This document shows positions 5,013-5,912 of a stretch of DNA of 5,912 bases, one piece after another. The position numbers and the translations under genes are program-made. The first letter of the stretch is position 1. The number at the start of each line of letters is the position of its first letter. The notes under the pieces were generated by a model. The model saw only the letters and a program-made list of their open reading frames with translations, had not been told where the DNA came from and made no database searches. Origin of the DNA: CAYMFD01 sp964389475 (lineage in GTDB: Bacteria > Bacteroidota > Bacteroidia > Chitinophagales > Saprospiraceae); the NCBI GenBank assembly GCA_964389475.1, contig CAYMFD010000161.1, positions 1 to 5,912 on the forward strand. Reading direction: 5' to 3'.

Positions 5013-5912
5013 TTACAGGCTTAAGACGATGACTAGCACGAGTGATAGTCCCATGAGGATCTTTATCATACGCGAGACCTTCTTGTAATGCGCCTTTTCC
5101 GTAGCTCTACCTAGCTCGTATATAATGAGTATCGTGAGTGGTAGCAGAAGGACAGACACCGCCCTGAGGCCCTCTATGTAGCCTATGCGCCACGATAGCC
5201 ACAAGGTGAATCCGACTAGTACCAGCACACTACCTATAAATGCCAGTGCAATATACTTGGCACTCTGTGCACCGATGACGAGAGGCAGCGTCCTATAGCC
5301 GGCCTGGCTGTCGCCCTCTAGGTCTTCGATGTCCTTGACGACCTCGCGAGCCATATTGGCCAGGAAGGCTACTAGTGCATAACCTCCCACAACGAAGCAC
5401 AGCAGGAGGGCATTTCGCTCATTGGTCTCCAGTAAGGCATCAAGGGCTGACCGCTCAGCGACTAGTATGATCACAGGCACCCATGCGCAGAATAGTGATA
5501 CGAGGAAGTTGCCGATGAGGGGCTGGCGTTTATGCGTCTTGCTGTATAGGTAGAGTAATCCTACGGCCACAGGGTAGATCCATAGCAGCGGCATCTCTCC
5601 CAAGGCCGTAGCTAGGTAGACGCTGATGGCAAGACCTAGCACGACGAGAGCCCAGTAGTAGCGCCAGCCCTGGTCTAGCGATATACGTCGACCTATGAAG
5701 GTCTTCATGGGTTTATTGACGAGGTCGGCCTGGTAGTCTACTATATCGTTGATGACGTAACCTGCTCCAGCTATAAGCATGGTATCGAAGATAAACAGCC
5801 AGATAAGGTGTCCCTCTAGCGCCGCCTCTGGGAGGTAGCGTTCTGACATGAGGAACCACAGCAGCCACTGTGTAACCGCAATCATCGTAAGATTGAGTGG
5901 TCGTAGTATTTT
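5013..5912 (-). CDS. UbiA-family prenyltransferase (geranylgeranylglycerol-phosphate geranylgeranyltransferase-like), start outside window
   Basis: Integral membrane prenyltransferase that attaches a polyprenyl chain from its diphosphate to a lipophilic acceptor. Counting from the Met at 5885, the two Asp-rich metal/diphosphate motifs are NDIVDYQAD (46-54) followed by NKP, and KDIEDLEGD (184-192, Asp185, Asp188, Asp192). About eight or nine hydrophobic helices surround them, as is standard for UbiA proteins. The minus frame stays open from that Met to the last base and reads KILRPLNLT. The RPLN piece is part of the conserved first helix of the family, so the Met at 5885 is internal and the true start lies just beyond 5912. 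Bacteroidota proteins of this kind are usually named geranylgeranylglycerol-phosphate geranylgeranyltransferase by similarity to the archaeal lipid enzyme, but their acceptor is not well established. MenA or another quinone-type role is less likely. Maf follows 44 bp downstream. Confidence 0.92.
   Translation of the reverse strand, partial: KILRPLNLTMIAVTQWLLWFLMSERYLPEAALEGHLIWLFIFDTMLIAGAGYVINDIVDYQADLVNKPMKTFIGRRISLDQGWRYYWALVVLGLAISVYLATALGEMPLLWIYPVAVGLLYLYSKTHKRQPLIGNFLVSLFCAWVPVIILVAERSALDALLETNERNALLLCFVVGGYALVAFLANMAREVVKDIEDLEGDSQAGYRTLPLVIGAQSAKYIALAFIGSVLVLVGFTLWLSWRIGYIEGLRAVSVLLLPLTILIIYELGRATEKAHYKKVSRMIKILMGLSLVLVIVLSL

Overview
The window looks like a stretch of chromosome from a member of the Bacteroidota, possibly a marine Saprospiria- or Cytophagia-like bacterium; the class is a guess. 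Four things support the phylum. Starts lack Shine-Dalgarno sequences, and the one good promoter-like element is of the TAnnTTTG type. Two adjacent genes carry lipoprotein signal peptides, one followed by a Lys-Asp-Glu tail like Bacteroidota surface-export signals. The UbiA-family prenyltransferase next to Maf is a pairing I know from this phylum. The acyltransferase has the layout of Bacteroidota PlsC-like proteins, with an N-terminal catalytic domain and a C-terminal membrane part.

Layout. Positions 1-362 (minus strand) hold most of a small retropepsin-like clan AA aspartic protease, cut by the left edge. A 171-bp divergent gap (363-533) separates it from a plus-strand run of three closely spaced genes. 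These are a PlsC-like acyltransferase (534-1787), an N-terminal-nucleophile isoaspartyl peptidase/asparaginase carrying a lipoprotein signal (1799-2797), and an uncharacterised lipoprotein (from 2804). The lipoprotein is interrupted by exactly 100 Ns (3589-3688), and its probable C-terminus resumes at 3690-3821. Gaps of 11 and 6 bp suggest one transcript. Next comes a 565-bp stretch between convergent genes (3822-4386) with no confident gene, but with short repeats and a hairpin that probably terminates minus-strand transcription. The minus strand then carries Maf (4387-4968) and a UbiA-family prenyltransferase (5013 to the right edge). The prenyltransferase frame stays open to the last base, so its start lies outside the window.

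How the genes fit together. The acyltransferase and the prenyltransferase both act on membrane lipids: phospholipid acylation, and transfer of a prenyl chain, possibly to a glycerol-phosphate acceptor. They lie on opposite strands in separate transcription units. The asparaginase-like enzyme and its lipoprotein neighbour are both predicted to be lipid-anchored in the envelope. Maf is a housekeeping nucleotide pyrophosphatase. This is mostly an ordinary housekeeping region and I see no clear evidence of a new multi-gene system. The points most worth a second look are five GATAC/GTATC pentamers just upstream of the acyltransferase, the lipid-anchored asparaginase, the Glu in the acyltransferase catalytic box, and competing hairpins in the convergent gap.
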